Positions 43,269-54,999 of a stretch of 64,000 nt of DNA are shown piece after piece. Every line of letters begins with the position of its first letter. Position 1 is the stretch's first letter. Source of the stretch: Alnus glutinosa (taxonomy: Eukaryota > Streptophyta > Magnoliopsida > Fagales > Betulaceae); assembly GCF_958979055.1 (NCBI RefSeq), contig NC_084892.1:22966001-23030000 (forward strand), read 5' to 3'. The position numbers and the translations under genes are program-made. The notes under the pieces were generated by a model. It ran no database searches and was not told the DNA's origin. It worked only from the letters and a program-made list of their open reading frames with translations.

Positions 43269-43715
43269 AAACCCTTAACTGACTAGGGTGGCTGGCCAGC
43301 CAGTATATGGATCCGGGGGTGGTGCGACCACCCCTGGCGCTACAGGCCACCCCAGACGAGTATTTTGGGGGTGGCCTGGCCACCCCCGATTCGCTCGCGA
43401 CCACCCCTAGAGACCACTCCGGGGGTGGTTGCAGCCACCCCCGAAGTGAATCGGTGGGCGGCCGACCACCTCAATGGGTGGTCAGCCACCCATGGGTTTT
43501 CTTTTTGTTTGTTTGTTTGTTTTTTGTTTAATTTGATTTTCTTTTTAAAAAAATATGGGGTTTTTTTAGTAATTTTGATTGAATTCAAATTAAAATATAT
43601 GTATTCTTACCAAACTAAAGATTAGGAATAGCCATTCCATTCTGCCACCTTCTATTCCTAGAAATAACTATTCATCTTCCTAATGGAATAGTCATTCCAC
43701 AAACCAAACGAGGCC
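43010..43715. mobile_element. PIF/Harbinger (Tourist-like) MITE with TTA TSD
   Basis: The left end GGCCTCGTTTGGTTCG and right end ...AAACCAAACGAGGCC are inverted; sub-terminal GGAATGGCTATTCC phrases are shared. TTA flanks both sides (43007-43009, 43716-43718), the Harbinger target preference. The middle has a run of 37 A (43230-43266) and a GC-rich part (43280-43500) with repeated GGGGGTGG/CCACCCCC inversions. No transposase frame. Confidence 0.9.
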
Positions 43716-43828
43716 TTAGTATTTCTACTCTTTGTACTTTGAATTGATTAGGCATTAAAGGTTCAGAAAATAAGGCCCTTGCATCACACAATGATTTGGT
43801 GACCATTGAACTTCATCCAAAGGCTGAC

Positions 43829-44000
43829 CAACACGACCCGCGAACTAGACACGAGCCCAACACGAAATTAGCGGATTATAGTTGAATAGTATGACCCGTT
43901 TAATTAAATGGGTCGGGTTAGGGTTAACTTATATAATCTTATTCCCATGCCTCAATATGACCTAAACCCGACACACGAACACGAATTGCTACCCTTACTT
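43829..44000. repeat. Dispersed repeat, third copy
   Basis: Starts GACCCGCGAACTAGACACGA and carries ATGGGTCGGGTTAGGGTTAA and TATATAATCTTATTCCCATG, matching 39640-39978. Confidence 0.75.
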
Positions 44001-44883
44001 CATCCTTCTTTCTAAACCACTTTCAGCATATTTCCGACAAAGGAAGGGATAAAAATGAAATTTAGAACTGATTATAATTGCTTTATAGTCAAAAGTCATA
44101 CGGAAGAGTGTTTGCTTTTTTCTTTTAAAGGGAAGGGTTAAAACTTAATGTAAAGTCCTTCAACTAAAAAGAACTTCAAAAATAGAAGAAAAATATGATT
44201 TGCTTCTAGTTTTAGAGTTTATCTTGTGTCTTATTTTTTATTTTTTGAAAGATTTTACAAGCAGAGGATTTCTTCTGAAGTTAGCTAGCTGATTAGCGTG
44301 CTTCAAAATTTCCTCACTAATGTCTTTGGTATCTTCCCATCTTCCTATGATCCTATCCTATATTTATGTTTAGTTCAATTATGGAAAGGTCAGTCTGTTT
44401 GATGAACGAATATTCTGGAGGTGAGAGATATAACAACTGATGTCGATATACATGCCTTGGCACTATTACATCAGCATTGGGTTACAAGTCAGATTTGCAA
44501 TGCATGTTTCATATAGCAGGCATTTTTATATCAAGTGATGTGTGCGGATGCATGTGGCATTAATTCCTTCGCTTTTCTTCCTTCTCGTCATTTTATTATT
44601 CTACTCACTAGTTGTTTATCTAATAATAACGGTATTGTGCAGATTTGAAGAAGAATTTCAGCTTTGTACATCTGGAACCAATGTGGACAAAAGCATATCT
44701 TACTTGTCCTTCTACTTAAAAGCATCACCTCCTAGGTTCATAATTTATCTTGCTATCTCTACTAGAGGAATACCGTGTACTCCAGGCATACGATGAATGG
44801 AGTTCAAAGCTTTCCATGAGTTCATAGGTTTATATATCATGCTCCATGAAAACGTAATTAGAAGAGCATTCTAATCGTTCGGG

Positions 44884-47150
44884 ATGGATATTAAGGAAGC
44901 AGAGAGAATAGTTATTGCTAAGCCAGTTGCTTCAAGGCCTACTTGTTCCAGTTTTAGATCTTTCTCAGAACTTCTCGCAGGCGCAATTGATGCCTCGCCT
45001 TCTAATGTATGCGCCGAAACTGCAGTTACTGCCATTAGACCAAAGACAGTGAGGTTCAAGCCAATGGTGAATCATGCTCCAGCTGGATTGGTTTCTTCCC
45101 AGGTGACCTTCTAGTTCTTCAAAGTGTCCTTCATTCAGTTCTTCTTATAATCTGATCTTTATGGTGCCCGTTAATTTCAGGCTGAGGTCTCTGGAACAGC
45201 TGTTTGTAACTCATCTGACAAGGTTTCGAAATTTGATAGCAAATCAACTGTGATATACAAACCATTGGCTAAACTTGTATCGAAGACAACTGTTTCTCTC
45301 TTGGCAAATATGGTCAGTTACTAAAACCTGTCTTTGTTGTTTTATAGGGGTACCTCTTTCTTTATCTCTTTGTTCTGTCCTCTAATGAACTTGCCATCCT
45401 ATGCAATAATACATGTGCAGAAGACAAAAAATGGAACTTGGATAGGTGTGTACTTCCAAAAATATAATAATTTTTTTTTTTCTTTTGTTACCAGGGAAAC
45501 TTCAATACTAGCCATCAACAACTACAACCATCAGTTGAGGCCTCTGTCCAACATCCAAGCCAAGATAAACAAAATTTCAGATCCCAAATTACCTCGAATC
45601 TTCACCAGAACATTCCATCACATGTTGAAACAAATCAGACAGTCGGGCCCTCAAAGGTAGCATCCCAGAACATGGAGGAGGAGCCAAAATCTTTGCCTAT
45701 CACAGCTAATGCTGATAGACCTTCTTATGATGGATATAATTGGAGGAAATATGGCCAAAAGCAAGTCAAAGGAAGTGAGTACCCAAGAAGTTATTATAAG
45801 TGTACGCATCCAAATTGTCCTGTGAAAAAGAAGGTTGAGAGATCGTTGGACGGTCAGATTGCAGAGATTGTCTACAAGGGTGAGCACAACCATTCAAAGC
45901 CTCAACCTCCTAAGCGCAACTCGTCGGGGTCACAAGCAGTAGGATTTGTATCTGATGGGCCTGTTCAAGATACTAACATTCCTTTGTGGGCTAATCACAA
46001 CAATGAAGGAAATGAAGGGTCTGAAGGTAGAGTTGAAAACCAGAATGAAGTAGGATTATCTTCACGTTTGACTTATCAGGGCAATGCTCCACTGCCTTAC
46101 GATCCTGTAGCAACTGGAGTAACTAATGCTGGTGGTGGAACTCCTGATAATTCCTGTGGTCTTAGCGGAGAATGTGAAGAAGGGAGCAAAGCAACAGAGC
46201 CAGAGGATGATGAGCCCAGAAGTAAAAGAAGGTAAGTTTTCTTGTTCTTTTTTCTCCTTCTAGCTAGGGGTTTTCTCTTGTATAGTTCCTATGTACCTGG
46301 GTTGCTCCTTCGCTTTTCAATGATATCTCAATTACTTAAAAAAAAAAAAAAAGTAAAAGAAGGTAAGATTAATAATGAATGCCTATAGCGACCTAAAGTG
46401 AAACCAATAACAGGTATCACCAAGGTCATTGGCCCTATCCAATATATGCTGAAAGAATTATAGGGATATGTCCAAAATTCAGAATATTAAAGAACTAAAT
46501 AAGTTTGTCTTATGCTAATTTGTTTGCCTTTTTTTCTTTCTTCCTATAAATCTTCCCCTGCTGTCCTTGCACAGTCAGTAAGCTTTCTCTTTTCTGTGAA
46601 CATCATCATAATCATTCCTTTCATTCAAGTTGAAAGTGATATGTTTTGCTGAAATATGCTCTCTCTGCTTCAGGAAAAGTGAGAATCAATCCAATGAGGC
46701 AGGCGTATCAGGGGAAGGCGTACAAGAGCCCCGCGTTGTGGTGCAAAACTCCACGGATACCGAGATTATGGTTGATGGCTTTCGCTGGAGGAAATATGGG
46801 CAGAAGGTTGTCAAAGGAAATCCTTATCCCAGGTTGAGATTCATATGCATATGCATTTTATGTTGATAATGTGGCCTTTTTAGGATCCTCTTAAAAGTAA
46901 AAAAGTGTTTGGTCTTTCCTTCCAGAGAATATTTCATAACCACCATTTTGATCTGTCTTGCAGAAGTTATTACAGATGTACCAGTCTCAAATGCAATGTG
47001 CGCAAACATGTGGAAAGAGCATCAGATGATCCAAGAGCTTTTGTCACAACATACGAGGGGAAACATAACCATGAAATGCCAGTGAGGAACACAAATCCAG
47101 TGGCCTCTGAAACAGAGCCACAGGCTCCTAAAAGTAAAGACAAGCGGTGA
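44884..47150 (+). CDS. WRKY44: WRKY transcription factor 44 (TTG2), group I
   Basis: Five coding exons: 44884-45102, 45181-45312, 45495-46231, 46674-46832 and 46964-47150; 477 residues. Two complete WRKY domains place it in group I. The first has WRKYGQK at 200-206 and a C-x4-C-x22-H-x-H finger; the second has WRKYGQK at 401-407 and C-x4-C-x23-H-x-H. The N-terminus [19 protein letters not shown], and the later VRFKPMVNH and [21 protein letters not shown], are characteristic of TTG2 orthologues. As in other group I members, an intron splits the second WRKY domain (after YPR). TTG2 acts downstream of the MYB-bHLH-TTG1 complex in trichome development and in seed-coat tannin and mucilage production, and binds W-boxes in the nucleus; this is family knowledge. 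The CDS lies 4 kb downstream of the likely transcription start. Its neighbours match Arabidopsis At2g37250-37260. Confidence 0.95.
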
Positions 47151-49640
47151 TTGAGAGACCGTGGATTGGAAACTTCAACAACCCCATCATTTTAATCAGG
47201 CAAAGTAGGGTCAGGTAGAGTTCAAGGGCTTCAGCAGCCAGACGGCTAAAGCAATCTGCAATGGTGGATAATTTTTCCTTGAATCTCATAGCTTTCTTGA
47301 TGAAGACAGCTTTTTTGTTTTCCCTCCTTTCGTGAGCAACTTGGACCATCTTAAAAAGCAGTCCTTTTAAAGCCTTCTTGATGGATCACTGAGCTTATGA
47401 GTACATTCTTTCACTTTTTTAATTGTTTTCCACTCCATATAATAAGTAGAGACTTGCATTACACATCCAATGTAATGTATATGTGCGCTTTAAATTACAA
47501 ACCTTCTTCAACATGTGAATTTCCTTTATATTTATCATTCCCACATGGTTTGCGCGTTTCCACCATTCCAATGCATATGAGTTTAAGAGATTGAGGTCCC
47601 TACAATTTAAGATAATTACTCTAGACAATTACAAGCCTACAATTCCTTTGATCCAAGCCATTCATTCAAAAATGAACAGCCTAGATTAAGCCGCGTAAAT
47701 ATTAAACGGAAAAAAAGAAGACCTAAAAAACTAAAAGAAGTCAAAAGTATGGCTCACCACCTCCTCACCCTTTGAGAAGGTGGTCGACCACCCTTATAAA
47801 TGGCTCAAGAGTGGTCGATCACCCTTAAAGCTTTATTTTTTTTAAGTGGCAGATCATTCCAATCACTTTTTTACATGAGGCTAAAACTGGTCGGACCACT
47901 AAAACCAATAGCTTGAGATGATCGATCGTCTTCTTAAAGGGTGAGGGATGGAGTGACCACCCCAATCACTTTTTTAAATATGGTTGGATTACTGAAATCA
48001 TTTTATTAGGATATCTGACCATCTTCTCAAAGGGTGAGGATGGTCGGTCACTCTCTTAGGAGTGACCGACTACTTTAAAATAATAATCTGGCTATCCTCT
48101 TTTAACTATTTTTTTTAAAAAAAAAAAAAAAAATATTAATGTTTACATGGCTTAATTTAGTATGCTCCTTTTCAACTAACGGCCTAGGTTTAAGAAATTG
48201 CAGGCTCTGCAATTCTAGAGATTTACACGGACCTCAATTCATCAGTAATTCCAACCATTTATGGATGATTATTGCCCTAGAGTTTGTTCAAAGCAAGACA
48301 TTCATTTTCTTATCTTGTTCTCAAACGTGAGAATTAATATTACGCAACTAGTGCCTTTCATAAAATTAAAAAATAAAAATAAAAATAAAAAAAAAAAAAA
48401 AAAAAAGTGCAGCAGGTCCAGCAAGGATATTACAAAAAGCATTTCTCAACTTTTTGAGCCCAACAAACACTCTTAAAAGAAGCCACCGTCCGAGTATATA
48501 TACTATAATTATACTCGAGAATGGTTGAGGGATGAATGAGGATTAATATAATATATAAATCGTGTCTTCCAGGCTGGACACCTGGACGGCCGTTATGGCT
48601 TAGAGAATCTTGAGAAATCTTGGCCGTCCCATGGATTATCATCGAGGGAACAAATAAAATAACAGAAATGCCCCCTTATTTTAAAGCAAAGATGGAGCTT
48701 TTGGATATAGAATGAGAAAAATGGAGGGTGGCACGATTGTATTTGTTGCAGGGGACTTGGTTAAGGTGCTGTGTCCCTACAGTGTTGTCGTGTACATTTC
48801 TCCAATGGCGTCTTTTGGAAGTTGGATACTCTTCCTCCTCAATCATTACGAAAATTCAATTCCTTCCCACCTAACTTGGGTCTTGGTTTTATTTGATTTT
48901 CAAAAGATTACGAGGAATAACTGCCCCCCAAACACGGTTTCACAGTTGAATATCGATACCCCAAATCATGACCCACCATCAAAAAAATCATAATAAAATA
49001 CACACCCTCCTTTTAACTTTTATATTCATCTTTTAATTGTTTTCAATTCTTTCATCCGCTAAGTTTTTTCGTTAAATCTAATCAAAAATTTTAAAATATT
49101 TATATTTCTTTTTTTAAAAAAAAAAATTCAAAAATTCACGCGTGGGTATTTTTGTAAATTCTATTTTTCTTGAGGGTTATTTTAAAAATTTTGACATCCT
49201 ACGGTTAGGATTTAACAAAAAATCCTAAATAAGGGATGGAATTGTAAGAAAATGAATATACTAAATTACGAGTTTTTTAAATTTAAAAAAGCAACTAAAA
49301 ATATAATAAAAATTTAAAGAGATTAAGTGAAGTTTTTCATCATTTTTATTATAAAAAGTAATGTTAAAAACTAATTTTTTGTTCAACAAAATGAGTCCGT
49401 GAATCCGTGATAGTCAGTATTTTTTTTAAAAAAAAATAAAAATAAAGATTTAATGCTGTCAAATTAATAAGATAAAATAAAAATATAATATCATTATAAA
49501 ATCCTTACTGGCGTTATAATCTAGCCAACGCCATGTCAACAGCTAAATTTATTGTGATGTTGAATGAAACAGATGGAACCAAATTGGCGGGGGGCCAAAT
49601 AGAGCCGTTTGTGGACAGCTGTCACGACGAGTGTAAATAT

Positions 49641-49810
49641 TTTTTTGAAGGAAAGTTGAACTTTCATTGATATAATCAATCATTACAACAAACATTTCAG
49701 ACTACATACATTCCAGCAATCATCCACCCGAGGTGTACAAGCAATTTGAGTCAGACTCAAATAAATACAGACAGTTGCAACTAAAAAAACCAACCAACAG
49801 AATGGTGTGT
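49641..49810 (-). mobile_element. 5'-truncated LINE-like insertion with 15-bp TSD
   Basis: GACGAGTGTAAATAT is exact at 49626-49640 and 49811-49825. The 170-bp insert begins with T6 on the plus strand, i.e. ends in poly(A) on the minus strand after ATGAAAGTTCAACTTTCC, typical of plant L1 3' ends. Confidence 0.8.
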
Positions 49811-49844
49811 GACGAGTGTAAATATGGATTGAGGAAAACCATAC

Positions 49845-50680
49845 TTTTTTTTTTTTTTAACGTAAAAACCTTCTTCATTCATCATTTCCGGAACAATCGC
49901 CCGAAAGCACCCAAAGATTACAAAGATCATAACAAATACACTGAACAGAGAAAGAAGGTAATTACAGTCGCCCAAAGGCGAAGCTAAAACAAAGGCCGAA
50001 GGCCGAAATCAGTAACTAAAGGTAAAGAACCTCTAATCACAAAGCCAGGGTATACCCTAACTTAAAGCAGCTACCGGAAACCGGTAGACTGTGAAACAAA
50101 GGAAGGATTTACAACCAAACAAGAAGAAGCTCAGGAAACTAGCACAGGAAACAAACGGCTGGAAACAGCCAGCGCGTGCAGGACACACATCGTCTCCGGG
50201 AACCTCCCCATCAGCGGACGACCATCAGAAGTCCAGATCGACACCTTGCGAAGCCGGAGGAACAAGCCATAACCCGCACGCGCGAGGGCAGGAAGGAAGA
50301 CCCCCGGCGCGTGCGGATCACGCGTCGTACAGGAGAGAGCAGCACGGTTCTGCCAGGTGACCATCAAGACCGGAGAAGGCCGAAGACCGCCACAGGAAGA
50401 TTCCTGTCGGAGGAGAGCCAACCGAGGTTAATAGATCTAGCTTTGACCGCCATCTCCATCAGCCCTTCGCCCGCACCCGTCTATCTCCACGAGTCAGAAA
50501 CCAAAGCCTCTGCTTGCACCAACAAAGACGAAACAAAAACAAAAGAAAGAAAAAAACAACCACAACAAAACAACCTCCACCAGTGAAACACTGGGAGGAA
50601 ACAACTCCAACAGCACTAAAGGCTTGCACAACACTTTGGGGTCTTGATTTATATACCTCTCATTTGATATTAATTCCACT
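49845..50680 (-). mobile_element. Retroposon-like segment with poly(A) on the minus strand
   Basis: A T run at about 49845-49858 precedes AACGTAAAAACCTTCTTC; read in reverse this ends AATGAAGAAGGTTTTTACG plus poly(A), like other LINE/SINE tails here. The segment is GC-richer than its flanks and holds only meaningless frames. Left end and class are unresolved. Confidence 0.4.
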
Positions 50681-50689
50681 TCTTTTTCT

Positions 50690-51060
50690 TTTTTTTTGAA
50701 CAAATAAATAGAGATTTAGAAAAACTAGGAACCAAAGAGTTCCTTGCTTAAAATATTATAAACGATTAATGGAGTTTCTTCCATTCAAATAATATCTATG
50801 ACATAAATGAAAACTTCTTTTATAGGTCAATGTACAACTGATTTGACATTCTGCTTCACATGAATCACCCGACTACCCGAGAAGATAGAAAAGATTGTAA
50901 AATAATTTTTATGCTATCCACAAAGTGACCATACCTACTAGCATTTGGGAACCCCTCATTAATCTCTTTCACAACTTGTTAGGAATCATCTTCAAGAATA
51001 ATATCAAAATCACCAATGTCCTCACACAAAGTTGCACCAACCACTTGTTATAAGAGATTT
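50690..51060 (-). mobile_element. L1-type LINE 3' end with decayed RNase H region
   Basis: In reverse, the sequence translates with stops to pieces such as ILEDDS, VVKEINE, RYGHFVDSIK, which resemble the RNase H-like C-terminus of plant L1 ORF2, and ends in a poly(A) run (T run at 50690-50698 on the plus strand). Badly decayed. Confidence 0.55.
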
Positions 51061-51541
51061 TGCATTTTATTTAGTTTTATTTAGTAGTTTAAGTGATGTT
51101 ATGTGGAGGATATATTACCATGTTATTTAAAAATTTTAAATGATGCGGTGTTATATGAAATAAAATAATACGATAAACTTTAGTTGTAAAATGACTTCTC
51201 TTAATTTCACTTTAAATTAAGATGGCTCAACGGTTAAATGCTCGTACCAAAAAAAAAAAAAATCATAAGCTCATATGGGGTTTTTTTTTTAGAAAGACAA
51301 TTTAGGATGTGAACATAATAATGTCTCTTGTTAAAGGTTTGTCTCCCACAAATGAAAAGAGAATAACTTCAAGTAAACCTAGTAAATTAGGTCCTTTATA
51401 TCCTTCTATGGGGAGCCATCACTTCAACTTAGAAAGTTGGAACACAATACCCAAAATGCATATCCATTCCAAATCGAATATGCCTAGTTAAAGAGAAACC
51501 CATAGTACTTTGTTTGACAAACCATTCCAAACTTTTTCCTT

Positions 51542-51589
<48 letters not shown>

Positions 51590-52614
51590 TTTTCTTAAAA
51601 AAATCAAATAAAAAACATTCTAACTTTTTTACACTTTTTATATCACATCAATCATATTTTATTACTATTAAAATAAAAAAATTCACTACAAAACAAAATT
51701 TTTTCACTTTTTTATAAAACATTCTCAAATTTTACATTACATCAATTATTTCTTATTATACAACACAAAAATATTTCTTAACACAATTACTTACCAAACA
51801 TGCCCTTCGTTTTGGCAAGAATGGCCGCACGGCTACCCCTAAGGTGATTGCCTGTCAAAATAGTGGGTTTATTTTAATAGAACAAATTCAATTCGGTGTG
51901 AACGTGAATTTTTAATATTAGGTATGTAAGACCTGATTTACATCCTGTCTTTGTTGCGCGGTTAATATATTCAAAAGAAACGCTAGTTCTAGCAATCTCA
52001 AAAAAACATATTTTTAAATGCATATTCTTTTCGAAAAAGTGAAAATCACCATTAGAAGGTAAATATACAGCAGCGACATACTCCAAAATCTGACAGCGAT
52101 TAGATTTGAATGGAGAGAAAAAGAGAAAGAAGACTAGGCTTGTTAAGAAGATGTTGGTTTGCCCAGATCAACGCGGTAATGATGATATGATTTCATGTAT
52201 AAACAAAGAGAGAAGAAGAAAAAGAGCATCCTATTATGATAGGTGGCGGGTCCCTAGTTACAGTGTTATGTCTGCACGGAACAAATTAAATTAGTAAACA
52301 AAAAATTCCGATGGTCAAACATCCAATTATAGAACAAGTTTTAGTCATGTTCTAAAATAAAATTAAAAAAAGAAAGAAAAAAAAGAACAAGATTTTTAGT
52401 CCCAAACCACAGCGTCGCACGTCTATCTATCTTCAAAACTGGCCTCCCAATCAGAAGTAAAAGTTACAGGAAAAGTAGAGAGAGAGAGAGAGAGAGAATT
52501 GTGGGCTCTATTCCAATTCAAGTTCTACGGCCTCTCTCTCTCTCTCTATATCAAACACTGGTCTTCGTCTTCCTTTCTCGATTAAAACTTTGCTGGTATT
52601 TCAAGAATAAAAAC

Positions 52615-54848
52615 ATGGGTTGGATTCCCTGCTCTGGAAGATCACACAGTAAAGCGAAGACGAAGAAGAAGAAGCAGAATAAAGTGAAGCTACAGGATAA
52701 GCCACTTGATCGGATCGAACCCACTTCAGGTATTTAACATTAGTGTGAGTACATGAACGACTGTGTGACCCTTTTGCGTTGATCGTGCTTTCAATCGGTT
52801 TCTGCAGTGATTGGATTCTAAAATTTTTTATTTTGATAAATTTTCTGGATTTCTTATCTGGGTTTGCGGTAAATTGATCGATATTGATTAATTCGATTGT
52901 ATTTGCATGCCCATTTGGAGTTCTGAATTTTATTTTATTTTATTATTTTTTTTTCTCGGGATGCTAAAGAAAAAATAAAGCATATTCTGTCTTTTGCATT
53001 CTTTGTTGAGGTGCTGATGATTCTGGTTTGATCTCCTTTTTCTGAAAATCTTTTGGCTCTTTCCGAAGTTTTTCATTGTCTTCTGCTTTTGTTTTCCACG
53101 TGCGAGTTTCCAGAAAAGTTGAAGCCAAGTTCCTCACTGGATGTCAAGGAGGCCGCTAAAAGTGGAGGCTCCGATCAGATTTCGGCGCAGACATTTGCAT
53201 TCCGTGAGTTGGCTGCTGCAACTAGAAATTTTAGAGCGGACTCTTTTTTGGGTGAAGGAGGTTTTGGTAGGGTGTATAAGGGCCGTTTGGAAAATACCTG
53301 TCAGGTTAGTTGAGCTCATTATATTTGAACTGTTTATAAAAGAAGAAAAGATGAAGTTATAATAATTTCATCATACTTAACTGTCTATAATTTGCACATT
53401 TGATTGCTTAACCCACAAAAAATATAAAGATAAAAAAGAAAAGAAAAAAGTCATATTTATTCCTTTTTTTTTTTTTCTGCCAACAGTTGCTTTTGTTTTC
53501 TGCAATGGTTTTTATAGCCTACAAGATATGGGAATACAAAAATAACTGATGCGAGACAAAGGATGAACAAAAGAAAATAAAGATAAAATCGCACGTAATT
53601 CATAATCTCACTGAATAACACGATAGGAATTCACGTTCAGCACCGAAAGGAAGAGGAGTGCTAAAAAAAAGTGAAATCTCATCTCCAATAATTTAGACTG
53701 ATTTGAATAATTAAGGTTTTAATGTGTGTGAACTAAGTTGACAATTAACCATTATCCTTTTAATGGTGTTTGGTATAGGTTGTAGCTATCAAGCAGCTGG
53801 ATCGTAATGGGCTACAAGGGAACAGGGAATTTCTTGTTGAAGTCTTGATGTTAAGTCTGCTACACCATTCTAACCTTGTTAATTTGATTGGTTATTGTGC
53901 TGATGGAGATCAAAGGCTTCTGGTTTATGAATATATGCCTCTAGGATCTTTGGAAGACCATTTACATGGTATGTATACTGTGTTACACTTACAGCCCCAT
54001 GCTTTAGTTCTGTTCTTTTTCCTTCTTGATATTGGTCTGATATGGCTATTTTGCAGACATTCCACCTGGTAAGAAACGACTGGATTGGAATACAAGAATG
54101 AAAATTGCCGCTGGGGCAGCAAAGGGATTGGAATATTTACACAACAAAGCTAGTCCTCCTGTTATATACAGAGATTTGAAATGCTCCAACATTTTGCTTG
54201 GTGAAGGATATCATCCCAAGCTATCTGATTTTGGGTTGGCCAAACTTGGGCCTGTTGGGGATAACACACATGTATCCACAAGGGTCATGGGCACCTATGG
54301 ATATTGTGCTCCAGAGTATGCAATGACAGGTCAACTGACTCTGAAATCAGATGTTTATAGCTTTGGGGTTGTTCTTTTGGAGATCATTACAGGCAGGAAA
54401 GCCATTGACAGTTCAAAAGCTCCAGCAGAGCAGAATCTGGTTGCATGGGTAAGAGGTTGCAACGTAGTTTTTTTTTACTGATGTTGATAGGGTTTTGAGG
54501 CTTTCCTTGTTATTGTTGAAGTATGTTTGATTATCAAATTTTATCCTGACTTGATGACAGGCAAGACCCTTGTTCAAAGATCGAGCGAGAATCTCACAAA
54601 TGGCTGATCCATTGCTTCAAGGTCAGTATCCTTACAGGGGTTTGTACCAAGCTCTTGCTATTGCAGCAATGTGTGTTCAGGAAGAGCCTCATTTGCGACC
54701 GGTCGTAGCTGACGTTGTCACTGGTTTGACTTACCTTGCTGGGCAAAAATATGATCCTAATGCACAGCGGGTGCAAAGCTCCGGCCAGGCCCCCTGTTCT
54801 TCCCCTCGAACAAAGAATGGTGATAAGAAGATCAATGGTGGTCGTTGA
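52615..54848 (+). CDS. Receptor-like cytoplasmic kinase, subfamily VII (CDL1/PBL7-like)
   Basis: Five exons: 52615-52729, 53114-53304, 53779-53968, 54057-54448 and 54561-54848; 391 residues. The N-terminus MGWIPCSG has Gly2 for N-myristoylation and Cys6 for possible palmitoylation, so plasma-membrane anchoring is expected. A Lys-rich linker follows. The kinase domain begins near [13 protein letters not shown]. The glycine loop GEGGFG is at 85-90, the ATP-binding lysine in VAIK is Lys107, the catalytic loop YRDLKCSN has Asp205, and DFG is at 223-225. The activation segment contains [15 protein letters not shown]. It is an RD kinase with no extracellular or transmembrane part. Family members (PBS1, BIK1, CDL1, PBL7) relay signals from brassinosteroid and immune receptors. 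GA and CT tracts occur in the leader (52477-52497, 52532-52548). The closest match recalled is Arabidopsis At5g02800. Confidence 0.94.
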
Positions 54849-54999
54849 TCTGAGAGAGATTAAATAGAAGATTAACTTAAGAGTGCTCTATGATAGTTGT
54901 GAATCCAAATGGTTCCTTCGATGTTGGGTGGGCTGCTGCCAGCCATGCCAACCATGGCCACCGCCGTGGTAATATAGCGGTTGACGCTCATCGGGATGG

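Larger units (their letters stand above)
40850..44883 (+). promoter_or_regulatory. Probable 5' leader and leader intron of WRKY44
   Basis: Between 40850 and 41260 the plus strand is T/CT-rich with a (CT) tract at 41094-41146, as in 5' leaders of the other genes here. No coding exon is recognisable before ATG 44884. A pyrimidine-poor TTGTGCAG acceptor-like site lies at about 44636-44643, so a leader exon could run from there into the CDS. The stretch between holds short meaningless frames, a T18G30 block (42827-42874), a Tourist-like MITE (43010-43715) and one copy of a dispersed repeat (43829-44000). The exact transcription start and donor cannot be placed without RNA data. Confidence 0.45.
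47400..52480. other. Spacer between WRKY44 and the kinase gene
   Basis: After the WRKY44 3' UTR there is no recognisable gene. 47750-48080 repeats GGTCG-ACCACC-type phrases like those inside the MITE at 43280-43500. 48582-48630 has GGACGGCC and GGCCGTCC inverted around a loop. 49010-49500 is AT-rich. Retroposon debris fills 49626-51060. 51540-51800 repeats the right arm of the foldback at 4340-4815. Confidence 0.55.

Noticed and set aside
43914-43930. Telomere-like GGGTTAGGGTTAA
   Set aside because: Only two imperfect units, part of the dispersed repeat also found at 39640-39978 without the telomeric wording.
50176-50586. 136-codon Arg/Thr-rich frame
   Set aside because: Lies in a retroposon-like segment, has low-complexity composition and no conserved motif.
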